A stretch of 64,000 bases of DNA. It comes from Lasiodiplodia sp. COLG20. Its lineage: Eukaryota > Ascomycota > Dothideomycetes > Botryosphaeriales > Botryosphaeriaceae. Where the stretch lies: contig VNWV01000002.1 of the NCBI GenBank assembly GCA_009801085.1, forward strand, positions 2,666,001-2,730,000. The letters are read 5' to 3'. The notes below the pieces were generated by a model, which was not told the origin of the DNA, made no database searches, and saw only the letters and a program-made list of their open reading frames with translations. Below are positions 44,801 to 55,952 of the stretch, piece by piece (position 1 is the first letter of the stretch; each line of letters opens with the position of its first letter). The position numbers were made by a program, and so were the translations under genes.

Positions 44801-45962
44801 CGGTGCAAAGCCCGTGTGGTGAGTATAGCCATAACGGCGCACGGCCGGCGGGAGATGAGCTCTGCGGCAGATCCAGATCCTGCAAATTTGGAGATCCGTC
44901 GACGTTGGAAGCTGGCCGCTTGCAGTGCAGAGTGCATTGTTTTCGACCCGTTGCGGCGGACGGGAACGGCAGCGAGACACGTGTGCAGGGGAGTACTTGG
45001 TACGCCGTCCTGAAACAGCATCCAGACCACGCCCAGGGTGGACGGTTTCAAGGCCGCGGCCACATCTCAGCACACCTTGTCCGCTGAGTCGTGGTCGATC
45101 GTACGTAAAAGAGCACGGGCTGCTATTTTTGAACGGGCGGGCTGACGCTGGGCGGTGGCTGCGCTTCTCCGGGTAGCCCACGTTAGACGGCCATCGTGGA
45201 TTGCGTGCGCCTGACTCGCCGTCGTACCGACAGAGAGCTGTTTGCTGGTGGCCGCCGCAAGCAGAAACACGGGCGGAGTGCTGGCGCGGCGCGGGGCGCG
45301 CAGGCGCGATTGGAGCGGGCACTGCGCAAGTAGTTTCAGGATGCCCGATGGATGATGCATGGCGATGTGACTGCATCGACTCTGCTTGCCCCTCGCTGAC
45401 GGCGGCGGTCCATGGCTTACCGGGGTGTGCCGCTCATTCGCTGCTGGTGTTGGTTTAGGACGCTCATTCGCCCGCGTGCAGATGATTATTAGCTGTGGAC
45501 TCCGATAAGAGCAGTAGGTAGATGGCCCACGCGGCACCCGCGCATGCTTATGGGGGGTTGTGAAGGAGACGTGAGTGCGTCGGGGGACCCTGGCTCTAAT
45601 ACGCTTGCGGCCTAGCTAGCACCCCCGGGCTCGATTACCTAGAACCATCGCCATCGCTCGACGCCCTCCAGACGGCTGCGACGCCTGCGACCGTACGACA
45701 ACCTCCTCCGCCGCTGAGACGGGCCCAAGCAGGCCGCACGCTTCCTCCTCCCCCAGCCTGCCCTGTCATGCGAGCGCCCGCAATTGCCCTCGCTCCCTCC
45801 CAAAGCGGCCTCCCTTAATCGTAGAGCCTCTCCCTCCGCGCTCCGCACCAGGCGCAGCCCTACCGCTCCCCTGGGCCAACCCGTTCCGCCGCCCTCGCGC
45901 TTCACGATCCACTCCCACTCCCTGCTGGCCGGCCAGAAGACCCTTTGCTGCACGCCGCCACC
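41807..45962. other. 4.1-kb gene-free interval
   Basis: Begins with the STU1 3' flank (poly-A tract at 41823, then T/C-rich DNA to about 42700). No frame longer than about 210 codons, and none has a domain. The last 300 bp before 45963 are C/T-rich, as in fungal promoters. I see no transposase, reverse transcriptase, terminal repeat or tRNA. Long 5' regulatory DNA or a non-coding transcript is possible. Confidence 0.5.
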
Positions 45963-48900
45963 ATGGAGTCCCCCGGCGCCTACCCAGACTCGCCCGGCAT
46001 GGACGACATGGACGTCATCTACCACTGCAAGGGCTGCGGCGAGGTGCGTCTCCGCCGCTCAATTGGGATCCAAGGACGTCGCTAATGTCTTGTTAGATCT
46101 TGGAGGAAGGCAAGGCCTTTGAGCTAGGTATGCACGAATTCCTCACGCTCCCCTGACCCGCACAAGCTCTCCTTCCGACCCGCGCGCTCCCCCGCCGCCA
46201 TGTGCGAGACTGACGATGAGTCTGTAGCTGGCAACCGGTGGCACATTGACTGCTTCCGCTGCAACACCTGCGGCACCCTGCTCGACTCGGACGCGAACCT
46301 CCTGCTGCTCGGCGACGGCTCCCTCATCTGCAACAATTGTACCTACAGCTGCAGCGCCTGAAACAACAAGATCGAGGACCTCGCCATCCTCACTGGCGAC
46401 CAGGCCTTCTGCGCGAGCTGTTTCCGATGCCGCAACTGCAAGCGCAAGATCGAGAACCTCCGCTATGCGAGGACCTCTCAGGGCATCTTCTGCATGAGCT
46501 GTCACGAGTCGCTCATGGCTCGACGGCGGAAAAAAACAAAAGCTAATCGACAACAGGCCGAAAATAAGGCCCCAGCCGTGCTCGACAAGTCGCTCCCTGC
46601 CCTGCCTCCCGGCGCCTCTCATTTCTCGCCCGACTTGGAGACTCCTCCCGAAATCGAGACTCCAGAGGACCTCCCGCACCGTCCGCGTGCTGCGACCTCG
46701 GGCGCCAATGCGAACTTGCGCCGCGAAGCTTCGCCCGCTTCGGACAACAGCCGCAATGGTAAGATGGCGCGCGCGGTGGCCGCAACGCTGAGTGGCTAAT
46801 CCAAATCACAGAACCGCAAACGCTGCCCGCCAGCACCTACAGGGAGAAGAGAAGGTCGGCAATGCCCATGTCCACGAACTTCGATGACCCCGACGGCATG
46901 TTCGCAAATGTGCCCTTCGCCCTCGATCCAAACCCCGCCCCTGGCCCCTCTCCTTTGGCGGACAGCAGGACGTACAACTTGGATGAGGACAAGAAGAACC
47001 AGCGCGATTACTTCAATGGTGGAAAGCCCGGCACAACCTCTCACCGTGAGCTATTGAAGGAGAGCCGGTCTGGGTCCTCGCGGTCCAGCTCTTTGGAGCG
47101 GAGGAGCAAGTCCACGTCGAGCCCTCACATCGCGTTCCAAGAGAAAGGCCGGACTATGTCGGGAGATCGTGTCGACACGATGCGCCGCAAGGAAGTGCCG
47201 TCCTCAAACTCCTCGCCCAGCGCTGGAAACGAACGGCCCCGTGCCCAGCACTCTACTTCAGCCTCCACCGCGGGGTCATTGGGAGAAGGCTTCAAGTTAC
47301 AGGAGGTGCCAAAGGACAGGAAGGCGACCAGAACTCGGTCGAGGTCCGAACTCCGCTCTCCGGACGACAGCGCTTCGTCGGCTCGGAAGGATGCCTCGGA
47401 GTCGAGTGCCATTACCTCCCCCGTCTCGACAAACTCCAGCTACACTCCCACATCGCAGGACTACGAGCGTGGGGACGAGCCGCAGCCCATGTCTGCCCCG
47501 TTCTCAGCTCCGGCCATTGATCGGCCTAAGAGAGGTGATTCCCTTGGTGCGCAGAGGTCGAACACGGGTGGTCATTCTTCGCCTTCTACGCCTACTGGTC
47601 CCCGAGCTAGCCATGAACGCAAACCTTCGGCCAACTCTGCTCTTGCTAATCGCGATGTCAACACTCTAACACAGATGAACGGTGGTCTAACAATCTCCAA
47701 GCCCGTGGAATCGCCGACTACTAGGAGCATTTTGGATGGCCCGCCTCCACGATCCGGCTCGCGCCCCGTACATGGCTCCAACCATGCTGGCGAGTCGTTC
47801 ACGACGCCCCGGGCCCCGCCGCATCCGCCCCAAGGAACCTCCAACCATCGCCCGCAGGACTCGCTCAGCAGCACCATCAGCGATGGTTCGACGCACCCGA
47901 TGTCTCCCTCGCTCCTTCGCTACAGTGCTGGCGGCGACTTTTCGGTGGATGAAGATATGGCTCGCATTTTCAGGGATAACGAAGAAAATCACTCGTCAGT
48001 TCTCCGACGTGTTTCGAACGCAGTTAAACATGGCCGCAGTTTTAGTGACAGAGGATCCAGGTCATCGCTATCGCAAAAGTGGAAATCGCCACACAATGGC
48101 TCCGTGGATATCGGCAGCCCGTCTTCGGCCTCCCCGGACACCAAGGATGAATCCTTTTACCTCAAGGCCCAGCTCCGCCAGGCGCAACAGCGCATTGCCG
48201 AGCTTGAAGCTGACAATAGCAAGCTAAATGAATCGGCCAGCAGATCTTCTGATATTAAGCAGGTGAACTCGGAGCTAAAGGAGAAGAGGTCGACCATCGC
48301 TGTCTTGGATACGCAACGCGAAGTCGTCATGCGTGAGTTAGATATCATGACTGAGCATTTGAAGGCTGCCAAAGACCAGCAACGTCCTTTGGATCTTCAG
48401 GCATTCCAGTCCGCCTTTTTCCGCGACTTCGCCGCCGAGTTGGAGAAGTTCAAGGCAAAGATTAGGACTGAGATAGAGGAGCTGGTGCAGAAGCGTAACG
48501 AGGTGAACGATGACATCTTGAACCTCATCAAGATGAAAGACAAGGGCTACCAAGAGTACGAGTCTCTCAGCCAGAAGAACACGCAGCTTGCCGAGCTCAA
48601 CAACCAGCTTGTGCAAACTATTCAGGACTTGTACAAGTCATCCAACCGCGGTGCTAACGGCCAGGCCAACAACGCGCTTGGTATTCAAATGAACAACGGT
48701 AAAGACAAGGACGTTTCTATTTCGGAAATCCAGAAGGCTGTCCAGGAGCACCAGATGAACCAGCTCGCCGATAACATGGACGAGAGCACTGTGCTTCAAC
48801 CCAGAGTTGTCCAGATCAAGTCGAAGGGGAACAAATTCAACTGGAAGAAGGGCGGTCAAGCTGTTGCCAAGAACGTCACCAAGGGTCTCAAGGGAGCGTT

Positions 48901-49849
48901 CGCGTCGCAGCAACAGATGAACCAGCATGATGGTCTTACCGTTGGAGGCGTACCGTACGGGGCAATCCAAGCTGGCACCACGCCATCGCTTGAGCCAGCT
49001 GCTGGGGCTCAGAAGGGTGGTGAGCGCGGTTTCGGTGGCTTCTTTGGTGGAGGACAAAAGGCTGTGCAGAAGCCTATGCAGAAGCCCTCGCACAACCACA
49101 ACAACAGCACGACCCAACTCTCTGCTGCGGAGACGCTGTTTGGGTCGGATCTCTCGGAGCGCTGCGAGTTTGAGAAGGCGACGATCCCAAGCATTGTCCG
49201 CAGGTGCATTCAGGAGGTGGAACTCAGAGGTATGCGCGAAAATCTCCCAGAAACAAAAAGCACTTTGATTTGTTAACAGATGCGCAGGTGTCGACGTTGA
49301 AGGCATCTATCGCAAGAGCGGTGGTTCCGGCCAGGTCAACCAAGTACGCCTTGGGTTCGAGAAGGATGCCGAATACGACATTTCAGACCCGGATCTGGAC
49401 ATTCACGCTGTCACTTCTGCTCTCAAGCAGTACTTCCGCAGGCTGCCTAACCCTCTCATTACGTTTGAAGTCTACGACGAGCTCCTGGCGGCGGGTCAGG
49501 TCCAAGATGTCGAGAAGCTCATCCCGGCCATGCGGCTCGCCATCGATAGTCTTCCGCAGCACCACAGGGACTGCCTCGAGTTCCTCGTCTTCCATTTGGC
49601 TCGTGTGATGGAACACAAGAAGGACAACTTGGTGAGTAGCTCCTATGCACTTTGGGCGACATTTTTTCTGACCGGAGGCAGATGACGGCGGTCAATATTG
49701 CTGTTGTTTTTGCGCCGACTGTCATGCGCCCGCAATCCATCGAGCGTGAAATGACGGACATGGGACCGCAGCGCACGGCAATCCAAGCGCTTTTGGAGCA
49801 CAACAAGGGAATCTTCGCTCCCGAGGCCGAGGTTTCAGCCCCGGTGTAA
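45963..49849 (+). pseudogene. LIM-domain Rho GTPase-activating protein (Rga1-like) with in-frame TGA in LIM2
   Basis: Six exons: 45963-46043, 46097-46127, 46228-46758, 46812-49229, 49288-49631, 49682-49849; 1191 codons. LIM1 (from about residue 22) is complete: HCKGCGE, HIDCFRC, NTC, CNNC. LIM2 starts YSCSA and then reads TGA at 46359-46361 (codon 82), exactly where the second Cys of its first CxxC pair belongs. Everything after it stays in frame: the rest of LIM2 (CASCFRCRNC, CMSC), a long Ser/Pro-rich linker, a coiled coil coded near 48150-48400, and a C-terminal RhoGAP domain with arginine finger R1029 in VEGIYRKSG. Such proteins switch off Cdc42/Rho at polarity sites. The TGA may be a sequencing error, a real null allele, or bypassed by downstream initiation. 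Splicing around it does not keep frame. Confidence 0.85.
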
Positions 49850-51199
49850 GGCTGACAACGTTGATCCGAGTCACGGCGAACGAGTCTCATTTTCTCCTCA
49901 CATCTTGCTTACGACTGAACCAAATTTGGATTCACCCCATTGCATTGCGTTTCTGATTCGTGTAGTTATCGGCCTGCTCCCTCTTGTACAGCATGGGTCT
50001 TGTCATTGGTTCCTGGCCGTTCCCCATTATTCCAGCGACTGGCGTTTCTTCTGACCAAGGTTAGCATGGCGCCTTGAACACGTTTTCCTTTTGCTCATTT
50101 CACTTTTGATGGCTCTTCACCGCGAGCAGGTGCGCCTGGAATCAGTAGCGTCTCGCGAAAGGGTTGGCGGGATTAGCGACATGGGTTTGCACAAATTTGC
50201 TGCGGATGTGAGCTCGTTGGTTCTCACGATTTGGCACGAGAGAGAGGTCCATTGCCCCCCATGCTGGTAGCGACATCAGTTTCTTGCTTTTTCTTTGCAT
50301 TCTGGGAATTTTGCGTGCGGATTGCGCCGGCAAGCACAGCGCGGACATTGGATGCCGAAGCCAAATTGGGATGGTCGTGATGCCTTTTTTTTTTCTTCTT
50401 GTTTTCACACACACACAAGTGCTCTGAAGATGTCAACGCTTCTTGTTGAAGTCTCACACATCATTCGCCCTTTGTACAATATGCAGAGTATTTTGCTCAC
50501 TCCTTTTTTTGCAATGTCGTTTTTTTTTTTTTTCTGCTGCTATTGAAAGATGTCGGGATTGTGGAGCACCCCGGCGTTGCCCCTGTCTGTGTCTTTGTGT
50601 TTCAGTGGTGGTGGGAGTTGGCGCTGTAATCCGAGTGAAAGGAAGGGTCTCTTTCAGTTGCTGCGTTCGACCAGTGTGCATAAGTTGCCGGGTTGGGTGG
50701 TGTGGTGATGACCTTGTAATGTTTGTACATGTCAAGCTTCGTGTGGATAGTGAAGTTGATGGATGTTTCCGCTCTTGATTGATTTTCACGTACTCTCATA
50801 GTGACGGCCCGCTTGGACGTTCTTTTTACTTGAGGTAAGCAGCAGCACTTGTGGTGGAGCATAACGAACAGATTATGGCTGAGACCAGGTAAGGATATAT
50901 GTATGTCCTTTACTCTAACTAGTATAAAACCTATTACGCGCCGTAGCACCGAGAAAGAGCTTAAATCTACATGAGATGCGTCTCGTCTTGAGAGAGAGGT
51001 GGGAAAAAAAAGTCGTAAGTGATCATCATTAAATGCTTTCTCTCCATCCTTTGAAACCGTGGAAAATGTCACTCTCAATCGGGACTTGGAAAGGACGGGG
51101 GAAGGGAAAAAAAAGAGAGAGATCGAAGAAGGAGTCCAGCAGCTTCCACCCACCGTTATTATCATCGTCTATACCTCCAAGCGGTGCGGATTTCCCCCT
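49850..51199. other. Convergent intergenic region
   Basis: 3' flanks of the RhoGAP gene and of the leftward coiled-coil gene. Poly-T tracts near 50388 and 50519-50533 and a CA microsatellite near 50407. No coding signal. Confidence 0.5.
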
Positions 51200-52351
51200 T
51201 TATATGAAAGCAAAGTCTCGCACCTCGAACAGCAGCAGCGCGAACGCCAGGATGGCCATGAGCAGAATGCTCCACGCCTCGTCGCAGACAGCCACCAGGA
51301 AAGCGCAGTGCGCCGGCGCGAAATCGGCATTCGCGTCATCATCGTCATATTCATACTCCTCCTCGTGCTCCTCATGCTCTCCCTCATGACAAGACGCCCC
51401 CTTTTCGAGCAGAAACCTGACACCCTTCTGCTGCTTTCGCTGCTGCTTCTTCTTCTGCTGCCACAGCTGCGACGGCGACGCAGTCCAGTACCACCGCGCG
51501 ACCTCGCCGAGGAGCGTCACGACGATGATGTTGAGGCAGAGCAGCTGCACGATCGATCCGGGTGCAAAAACCGGCCGGCCTCCTACCCCGTTGCCGCCGC
51601 GTGTGTTATTAATAGCGGCATCGAGGTAGGAGGGGTAGACGGGGCCGCGCTGAAGAAAGCGTGTGAGCGCGGACAGGATGAACAGGACGGGGATGACTAG
51701 GACGCGTGGGGAGATCCAGGTGACGGTGGTGAAGGAGTGGGACGGGGGTGATGGCGGCTTTTGGAGTGCTGTTGTTGTCGTGGTGGTGGTTATCGTTGTA
51801 GTCGTCGCCGTCGTTGGGGGGAGGGAGAGGCGCTGTTGAGGCGGTGATGATGATGATGCGGATGCGGATACAGTGACCAACGGCGCGGGGGCGGCGGCGG
51901 CGGCGGCCTGGATGGCGGGGGGCTGCTCGCGCCGCCTGGTGGAAGGAGAGGGGTGGTGGTCCGCCGCTGCTGGCGGCACTGCTGTGGCTGAGAGCACGAT
52001 GGCGGTGCTGATTCCTTTGGCTCCACCTTGTGATCCCGGTGGTGGTTGCGGCGGGTCCCTGTTGGCCGGGGGTGGTGGGAGCTGGGGGTGTTGCTGTTGC
52101 TGTTCGCAGACGTGCCTCCCTACCATGTCGTGGAGTTGCTCGTACTTTTTCTGCCAGGCGGCGCGGTCGGCCTGGGCCTCGGCGAGCAGCTTGCTGTCTA
52201 GACGCTGCTGGTGCTTGACATGGGCGAGCTCTGCCTCGAGCTGCGTGACCTTGTTCTCCGCATCCTTGAGGAGGTGGTGTCGATCCGACCCTCTTTTGGG
52301 ATAAGGGATGGTCTTGAGCGTCTTGCTCAGGAAGGCGGTGCGCTTGCCCAT
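51200..52351 (-). CDS. Hypothetical coiled-coil, multi-pass membrane protein
   Basis: Single exon, 383 aa, ATG at 52351. A basic N-terminus leads into a coiled coil (about residues 27-75, AENKVTQLEAELAHVKHQQ onward), then a Gln/Pro/Thr/Ala-rich low-complexity linker. Three hydrophobic segments follow (VLVIPVLFILSALTRF; IVQLLCLNIIVVTLLGEV; SILLMAILAFALLLF). A Lys/Gln then Glu/Asp/Tyr-rich loop sits between the second and third, and the last helix ends almost at the C-terminus. Topology suggests an endomembrane protein with a cytosolic coiled-coil head. Not recognised. Trinucleotide runs in the linker may inflate its length. Confidence 0.65.
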   Translation of the reverse strand: MGKRTAFLSKTLKTIPYPKRGSDRHHLLKDAENKVTQLEAELAHVKHQQRLDSKLLAEAQADRAAWQKKYEQLHDMVGRHVCEQQQQHPQLPPPPANRDPPQPPPGSQGGAKGISTAIVLSATAVPPAAADHHPSPSTRRREQPPAIQAAAAAAPAPLVTVSASASSSSPPQQRLSLPPTTATTTTITTTTTTTALQKPPSPPSHSFTTVTWISPRVLVIPVLFILSALTRFLQRGPVYPSYLDAAINNTRGGNGVGGRPVFAPGSIVQLLCLNIIVVTLLGEVARWYWTASPSQLWQQKKKQQRKQQKGVRFLLEKGASCHEGEHEEHEEEYEYDDDDANADFAPAHCAFLVAVCDEAWSILLMAILAFALLLFEVRDFAFI

Positions 52352-53004
52352 CTTGGCTGCTGCTGGAGGTGGCTGCGGGTTGGTGGTGTTCGGACGACGA
52401 ACATCAGCGGAAGCGCAGATGTTCGAAAGACGTCTTAGAAAAGGGTCGGGGGCTGTCGGTCGTTTAAATTTAATTGGAAGGTGGTCAATCGGGGTTCTGG
52501 CTGGGGGCGCGGGCTGGGGTCCGTGTGTTTTGTGGTTGGATCTCGGTCAGCCCAGGCGGAGCAGACGTGGCTTGATCGAACATCCGACCACGCTTCCACG
52601 TCATGTAGATCACACTTTTTCCAGGATGGAGGGATCAGAGGGCGGTGAAGGTTCTGGTAGACTAAAAGGCAATCCAGCACGCGTGTACAAAAGGCGAAAA
52701 ATGAGAAGTGATTGATGGACCATGGCACTGCTCTCTCCTATAATGGCTCACGGACCCATGGGCGTCTTCCGCGTCAACCACGTGCTTCCTGGGGATCGCT
52801 ATCCGAAACGACAGAAATTGAGACTCGTACATACTTTGTGAGTTGTGTGGGTAGCGAACGTTGACATTTATACATTGTCGAATGGCTTCCAAACATGCCA
52901 CTACTGTCGAGTACTGGCTTAAAACGACCCCTAGGTATATATTCTCCAAAACATGAATCAAAAAACAAAAACTAAACTGCTCCTCTGCCGACCTATCCCA
53001 TCCA
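52352..53004. other. Intergenic gap
   Basis: Promoter flank of the coiled-coil membrane gene and 3' flank of the AtuA-like gene. No coding content seen. Confidence 0.5.
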
Positions 53005-55238
53005 TTACGCAGCAGCCAACGCCCTCTCAATCTCGTCGACCCTCCTCCCATCGGGGCTCCGCATGGGCAGCAGCGCGGCGGGCACGTCGACCCACTTGTC
53101 GCGCACGTAGTCGGCGAAGCCCTTGCCGAAGCAGTCGAGGCGGGGCGAGCTGCTGACGCCGCGGCCGAGGAAGCCGTAGACGACAAAGTGCACGGCCTTG
53201 ATGCGGGCGAACTCGACGCGCTCGACGTGGAACTGCTCCTGGTCCCAGTCCTCGGGCCCGACCAGGTCGTCGATGAAGCGCTCCCGCGACAGCCACGCGC
53301 GCAGCCACTCCCACGCCAGCGCGAACGTCTCGGTCGTTGCTGACTTGTTGGGGATGGGCGTGTCGCGCACGAAGAAGCCGATGTTGAGGTTGGGACCTTT
53401 GTCGCCTGAGCGCGCTAGTACGATGTCGCCCAGCCGCAGCCGCACCGTCGGGCCCAGGCTGTTGAGGGGGGTTGGCGACGACGTGTCGTACGAGTCCCGT
53501 GGGACGAGCGAGGTGAAGGTCGGCGGCGGCGTGGTGAGCACGCTCCGCGCAAGGCTGCCGTCGCTGCTGAGCATGTTGACGGTCGAGTGCAGCGACGTCT
53601 GCGGGTATAGCGCGGCGTAGTAGGCGAGGAAGGGGAGGGGTGCGTAGGTGCGTGTGTCGCGGGTGGCGTGCCAGCCTGGGCGTGCATGTTAGTGTGTGAT
53701 GGGGATGCTGGGCAGGGGGGTGACAAACCAGAGAACTGCTGCATGGCGTACTCGCCAACAACTTTGGGTAGGGTGGAGATGAGGTCCGGGCGGGGCGCCT
53801 CGGCGAAGATGCGGAGGTAGGTGGTGCTCCGTAGTTGTGAGCGGGGGTTCTCTTCTGGGGTGCCGATGCTGGTGTTGCAGTCAGTCATGTGTGTTTATGG
53901 AGAGAGGTGGGTGGAGGCTTTACACTTGGAATTCAAGCGCGTCAAACTGATCGAGAACCCCGTGTTTTCTCAGACCATTGCGGATGACTTTCTCGTAGAG
54001 CTTGAACTTCTCGGCCGTGGCATAGCCGCAGGCATTAATGAGAATCTCGCTCTGGTATCCCCCGCGGTAGAATATGGCCAGCTTGGTCGTGGGCGGCGGA
54101 GGGGCGCCGCGGATGCCCGAGACTCGCACCCGGTTGGGGCCAATCTCTTCTATACAGACATCGTCGAGAAGTGCATTCACGTCACTGTTCAGGTAGATGT
54201 TGCCCTGCAACTCGTAGAGGAACTGGCACTTCACGGTATCCGCCGTGACGAAGCCTTTCCCGGCTTGGTGCTTGGTGATCACGCAGGTTCCATCCTCAGA
54301 AATCTCTGCGATGGGGTGCACAAGGTCATAGAGGTCGTCGAGATCATGTTCGTAAAACGCAGAGTAGTTGGCTCCCGTGACGAAGCTGGAGCACTCAATC
54401 AGGTGCCCGGCGACCAATGCGCCAGCGAGGCAGTCAAAGTCTTGATCAGTCCAGGAATGCCAGTACGCAGCAGCTCCAACAGCCTGCGGATCGTCAGCAT
54501 TTGTTCGTGGCTGCCAGTGGCGTTAACGGGAAACTTACCGGTGATGCATCGGCTACCCGCCCGCAGATGACGATATCTGCACCCAGACCCAGGCCCACCT
54601 TGATTTCACGAGCTCCCAAGTACGCATTGGCAGTCACGACGGGATGGTCCGAAGTGTTTTCCAGCGCGAGAGCGTCTCTGGGCGTGGCCACGTGGGGATT
54701 TTCGCCGTCGAGCTGCGGCAGGAGCTCTCCCCTTTCGAGTTGGTCCTTGACAACAGATGTCAAGTTGTCACCCTCCACATATGCAACCTTCAGATCATAT
54801 CCCTTTCGGGTGATCTGCCTTAATCAGCACCCGGGCCACTGCGATTATGCAATGCGACCTACCAACTCTTGGGTTTTTCGGGCCAGACCTTTTGGATTTT
54901 GTGCCCCGCCGTTGATTACGAGCTTTATTTTTCTCTCGGCCAACAGGTCAATCGTCTGCTCAATGCCGTCCCACGCCGTTGCGGCGTAGCCCGGGTGGCT
55001 GCCTGCTGCCATGGCTTCGGCAATGTCGCCCAAGTTGAACTCGGCGAGATAGTCGCCGGTAATGAAATCCACGTCGCCATTCTCGGCCTGAAAGCGCATG
55101 TGGTAGCCGGGATCAACTGCACCAAAGGCGGTCAATTGGCCTGTTTGCTTGTCCGGATAGGGGGCACTTACCGGCGTAGCCAGAGCAATTCGCGATCCGC
55201 ACCGGGCGGTCTTTCCGCCAGTCCTCCTCGTCAGACAT
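53005..55238 (-). CDS. AtuA-family (DUF1446) protein with AtuA-like C-terminal domain
   Basis: Six exons on the minus strand: 55238-55172, 55116-54863, 54814-54539, 54483-53924, 53868-53729, 53675-53005; 655 aa. Residues 10-460 are the DUF1446 domain, with VRIANCSGYA, DVDFITGDYLAE, IKLVINGGAQNPKG, GADIVICGRVADASP and HLIECSSFVTGANYS. The last ~190 aa are the AtuA-like ferredoxin-fold domain (GDIVLARSGDKGPNLNIGFF). Bacterial AtuA is required for acyclic terpene (citronellol, geraniol) use, but its chemistry is unresolved. No signal peptide or targeting sequence is obvious. The exon 4 donor must be GTAAAG at 53923, not the overlapping GTGTAA, to keep frame and give FQVIGTP. It shares a promoter with a CoA-transferase gene, suggesting joint action on an organic acid or its CoA ester. 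Confidence 0.88.
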
Positions 55239-55952
55239 GTCGGAGACGTGTGTTGGTTTGGAGGGAGGTGTGGGACGCGCACGTTTTATTGGACAAAATT
55301 GTGTAAACCTATGCAAAGGGGAACCTCAGGAGTGAAAAGAAACCACGCTCGGCAATCAGGATAGAGGTGCCCGACGCTATGTTGAAACGCTCAAAAGGGG
55401 CGCAATGAGCCGGTTCACCCCACCGTCATCAGCTGCAAAGGGAAGCGCGGGCCGATGCGGTGGGGACGAGCTCCTGCGAAGCTGGCCATGATTCGGCCAG
55501 AACGTGCTGATCGAAGGCGCCCATCGCCGCCGCTGGAGTGATCCGTTTCGAACATTTAGCACTGTGTCACACTAGACGTCTCGAGTGCTCGCCGGGGAAG
55601 TCATTGCAGACGGGTAGAAACGAAATCAAGGGTCCTCGAAAGTCAGGGGTCGGAACGACCCTCCGCTTTCCGCGCCCCGCAATTACCTAGTCATGTTTTT
55701 ACAGGGTTCTTTTTTGGTTTCCTGTCAATCGACCACCGCCAAGCTCCACGATCATCCGGCTGCGGGCAGAAAATAGGCACTGATTAATCACTGTCGGTAG
55801 GATCCGTACCTATCGTGCCATTGGCCACCACTTCCCTCCATGCCGGCAAAATTCTTCACGTATCGGCCCATGTTATCGTATTTCCGACCATGAGGCGCAA
55901 TCTTTCTTAAACACACAGCTCCCCCACTTTCAGATCATTCGACCACAACACA
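55239..55952. promoter_or_regulatory. Divergent promoter region of the AtuA / CoA-transferase pair
   Basis: 714 bp between the two starts, a plausible bidirectional promoter. The CCGAC/CGG-containing stretches around 55440-55690 could be Zn2Cys6 half-sites, but no paired site stands out. Co-regulation is inference from geometry. Confidence 0.45.

Noticed and set aside
46359..46361. TGA at a Cys position as a selenocysteine codon
   Set aside because: Ascomycetes lack the known selenocysteine machinery, LIM zinc ligands are not selenocysteine sites, and a single-base change or sequencing error is simpler.
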